Source of the DNA: JAYFRE01 sp034926235
GTDB lineage: Bacteria > Pseudomonadota > Alphaproteobacteria > Rhodospirillales > Magnetospirillaceae
DNA: 35,816 bases
NCBI GenBank assembly: GCA_034926235.1
Contig: JAYFRE010000172.1
Span: 1-35,816, forward strand
Direction of reading: 5' to 3'
The translations under genes and the position numbers were made by a program. The number at the start of each line of letters is the position of its first letter. Within the stretch, counting starts at the first letter, position 1. Below, piece after piece: positions 33,857 to 35,816 of the stretch. The notes under the pieces are model-generated. The model was not told the origin of the DNA. It saw only the letters and a program-made list of their open reading frames with translations, and ran no database searches.

Positions 33857-34018
33857 ATGGCGCCCCGGCTCGCCTCTGACGCCGTCCCTCCCGTAAAAAG
33901 GAAATGGGACGCGAAGAAACCACCCAGGGAATGGGAGGTTCTCCTTGAAGCGGCGGCGGTCTTGGCGGCCACGGCGGTCATCGTCGGAATCATCGTCACA
34001 TTGTTCACGGCGGCGTGA
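33857..34018 (+). CDS. 53-residue single-span membrane protein between kdpA and kdpB
   Basis: An ORF of 53 codons starting 8 bases after the kdpA stop and ending 44 bases before kdpB. The N-terminal 27 residues are polar, proline-rich and basic (VKRKWDAKKPPREWE). Residues about 28-53 are one hydrophobic helix (LLEAAAVLAATAVIVGIIV) close to the C-terminus, so the protein would sit tail-anchored with its basic part in the cytoplasm. No good ribosome site precedes the ATG; reinitiation after kdpA is likely. Third codon positions are mostly G/C, as in real genes here. I know of no named Kdp subunit of this form. It may be a local accessory of the pump. Confidence 0.6.
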   Translation: MAPRLASDAVPPVKRKWDAKKPPREWEVLLEAAAVLAATAVIVGIIVTLFTAA

Positions 34019-34062
34019 CCGGCTGCGCCGTCTCGATCGGGACATCCCTAGTGGAGTTTTCC

Positions 34063-35816
34063 ATGAGCCACTCCAAATCCGCGAGCATTCTGGACGCCCA
34101 CATCCTCGTTCCCGCCCTTGGCGGCGCTTTCCGGAAACTCAACCCCAGAAGCCTGGCCCGCAATCCGGTCATGTTCGTCGTCGCCGCCGTCTCGGCGCTG
34201 ACGACGATTCTGCTCGTCAAAGGCATCGCCACCGGCAGTCCGAATACCGGTTTTTCGCTGCAGATCGTCTTGTGGCTTTGGTTCACAGTGCTGTTCGCCA
34301 ATTTCGCCGAGGCCGTTGCCGAGGGACGCGGCAAGGCGCAGGCAGAATCCTTACGCCGCACACGGACCGAAACCCAGGCCAAATTGCTGTTCGGCGACGA
34401 TGAAAAAAACTACAGAATCGTTCCCGGCAACAGTCTCAAGGTCGGCGATGTCGTCCTGGTCGAAGCCGGCGACATCATCCCGTCCGATGGCGAGGTGATC
34501 GAGGGCGTCGCCTCGGTCAACGAAGCGGCCATCACCGGCGAATCCGCCCCCGTGATCCGTGAATCCGGCGGCGACAACTCGGCCGTCACCGGCGGGACAC
34601 AGGTTCTGTCGGACTGGATGCATGTCCGCATCACCGCCGCCGCCGGCTCGACCTTCATCGACAAGATGATCGCGCTGGTCGAGGGCGCCGAACGTCAGAA
34701 AACGCCGAATGAAATCGCGCTGAACATCCTGCTCGCCGGCCTGACGCTGATCTTCGTTCTGGCCACGGTCACGATCCCCGGCTTTGCCGCCTATGCGGGC
34801 GGGACGATCCCGGTCATCGCGCTGGCGGCGCTGTTCGTTACCCTGATCCCGACCACCATCGGCGCTCTGCTGTCCGCCATCGGCATCGCGGGCATGGACC
34901 GCCTGGTGCGGTTCAATGTCCTGGCCATGTCCGGCCGCGCCGTCGAAGCGGCGGGAGATGTCGATACGCTTTTGCTGGACAAGACCGGCACCATCACCCT
35001 GGGCAACCGCCAAGCAAGCGAATTTCGTCCCATAAAAGGTGTGACGGAGCATGAACTGGCCGATGCCGCCCAACTCGCCTCGCTTACGGATGAAACCCCC
35101 GAGGGCCGCTCGATCGTCGTTCTCGCCAAAAAGAGATATGGCATCCGCGGCCGCGACATGGCCGGCCTGAATGCGACTTTCGTGCCCTTTACCGCCCAGA
35201 CCCGCATGAGCGGGATTAATATCGACGGGGCCACGATCCGCAAAGGGGCGGTCGATGCCGTGCTGAGGCATATCGATCTGGCTGCGGCCGCCTCGAACGG
35301 GGTCTCGCCTTCGAACGCTCAAAGCATCCGCGAATTGCGGGCCATCGCCGACGAAATCGCCAAGACGGGCGGCACACCCCTGGCCGTCGCCAGGGACGGG
35401 CAGCTTCTGGGCGTCGTCCATCTGAAGGACATCGTCAAAGGCGGCATTCGCGAACGTTTCGCCGAACTGCGCCGCATGGGCATCCGCACCGTCATGATCA
35501 CCGGCGACAACCCGATGACGGCGGCGGCCATCGCCGCCGAGGCGGGCGTGGACGATTTCCTGGCGCAAGCAACTCCGGAAAACAAGCTGGCCCTCATTCG
35601 CCAAGAACAGGCCAAGGGCAAGCTTGTCGCCATGTGCGGCGACGGCACCAACGACGCTCCGGCATTGGCCCAGGCCGATGTCGGCGTCGCCATGAACACC
35701 GGTACGGTCGCGGCGCGCGAAGCGGGCAACATGATCGATCTCGACTCCGATCCGACGAAGCTCATCGAAATCGTCGCGATCGGCAAACAATTGCTGATGA
35801 CGCGCGGCGCGCTGAC
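34063..35816 (+). CDS. kdpB: Potassium-transporting P-type ATPase subunit KdpB, 5' part
   Basis: KdpB is the P-type ATPase subunit that drives K+ uptake by KdpA. The first 584 codons are present (family about 680); the C-terminal membrane part is cut off by the window end. Visible motifs are the actuator TGES (158-161), whose Ser161 corresponds to the inhibitory phosphoserine of E. coli KdpB; the span with LIPTTIGALLSAIGIAGMDR (261-280); the phosphorylation site DKTGT (Asp306); the nucleotide-domain segment around FVPFTAQTRMSG and RKGA; MITGDNPMTA; and the hinge GDGTNDAPALAQADVGVAM. The ATG at 34063 has GGAG 6-8 bases upstream. kdpC and kdpDE would be expected further right. Confidence 0.97.
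   Translation, partial: MSHSKSASILDAHILVPALGGAFRKLNPRSLARNPVMFVVAAVSALTTILLVKGIATGSPNTGFSLQIVLWLWFTVLFANFAEAVAEGRGKAQAESLRRTRTETQAKLLFGDDEKNYRIVPGNSLKVGDVVLVEAGDIIPSDGEVIEGVASVNEAAITGESAPVIRESGGDNSAVTGGTQVLSDWMHVRITAAAGSTFIDKMIALVEGAERQKTPNEIALNILLAGLTLIFVLATVTIPGFAAYAGGTIPVIALAALFVTLIPTTIGALLSAIGIAGMDRLVRFNVLAMSGRAVEAAGDVDTLLLDKTGTITLGNRQASEFRPIKGVTEHELADAAQLASLTDETPEGRSIVVLAKKRYGIRGRDMAGLNATFVPFTAQTRMSGINIDGATIRKGAVDAVLRHIDLAAAASNGVSPSNAQSIRELRAIADEIAKTGGTPLAVARDGQLLGVVHLKDIVKGGIRERFAELRRMGIRTVMITGDNPMTAAAIAAEAGVDDFLAQATPENKLALIRQEQAKGKLVAMCGDGTNDAPALAQADVGVAMNTGTVAAREAGNMIDLDSDPTKLIEIVAIGKQLLMTRGAL

Overview
The window looks like chromosomal DNA of a GC-rich alphaproteobacterium, probably a free-living spirillum-type member of the Rhodospirillales. 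This is inferred from high GC, codon use with many C/G third positions, the style of the signalling proteins, and the mix of soluble chemoreceptors, c-di-GMP enzymes and short-chain acid metabolism. No phage, IS element, integrase or CRISPR array was seen. Two short AT-rich patches (about 23140-23220 and 26210-26470) stand out from the rest.

Layout. 1-2990 (-): 5' two thirds of gltB, running off the left edge. 3275-8281: a divergent pair of c-di-GMP proteins, a degenerate EAL-CBS-GGDEF protein (-) and a PAS/GGDEF/EAL protein (+), with a palindrome between them. 8331-9503 (-): a small secreted protein and lipB. 9582-9666 (+): tRNA-Leu(GAG) with its promoter and a bidirectional terminator. 9738-12789 (-): dapF-mtaB-ftsY, joined by two 4-nt overlaps, with a possible leaderless promoter in front of dapF. 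12848-17402 (-): an alpha/beta hydrolase and an ABC importer with one ATPase, one permease and two tandem, closely related binding proteins.

17551-23071 (-) reads as a carboxylate-use neighbourhood: a MaoC-type hydratase, a regulator that joins an MCP-like helical and sensor region to a LytTR DNA-binding domain, the two subunits of a 3-oxoacid/acetate-type CoA-transferase, and an OFA-family carrier. The likely logic is uptake of a short carboxylate, CoA transfer onto it and entry into beta-oxidation or PHB metabolism, with the LytTR protein sensing a related ligand. Then come dps (+) with a strong terminator, and a MerR regulator next to an MFS exporter (+).

26985-31109 holds two soluble chemoreceptors around azlCD. 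One is a globin-coupled sensor with its proximal His. The other has an N-terminus that aligns without gaps to that globin but carries Leu at the His position. A small lipoprotein (-) follows, convergent with the second receptor over a 16-bp perfect stem.

31933 to the right edge (+) is a kdp potassium-pump operon: a 26-residue membrane peptide, kdpF, kdpA, a 53-residue single-span membrane protein and kdpB (cut by the window end). The two unnamed small proteins are easy to miss because of their size.

The most interesting points are the MCP-LytTR fusion with its acid-metabolism neighbours, the heme/non-heme globin receptor pair, the small membrane protein between kdpA and kdpB, and the intergenic region 25994-26984, which contains an orphan minus-strand terminator, a structured leader and a small membrane ORF broken by one stop.
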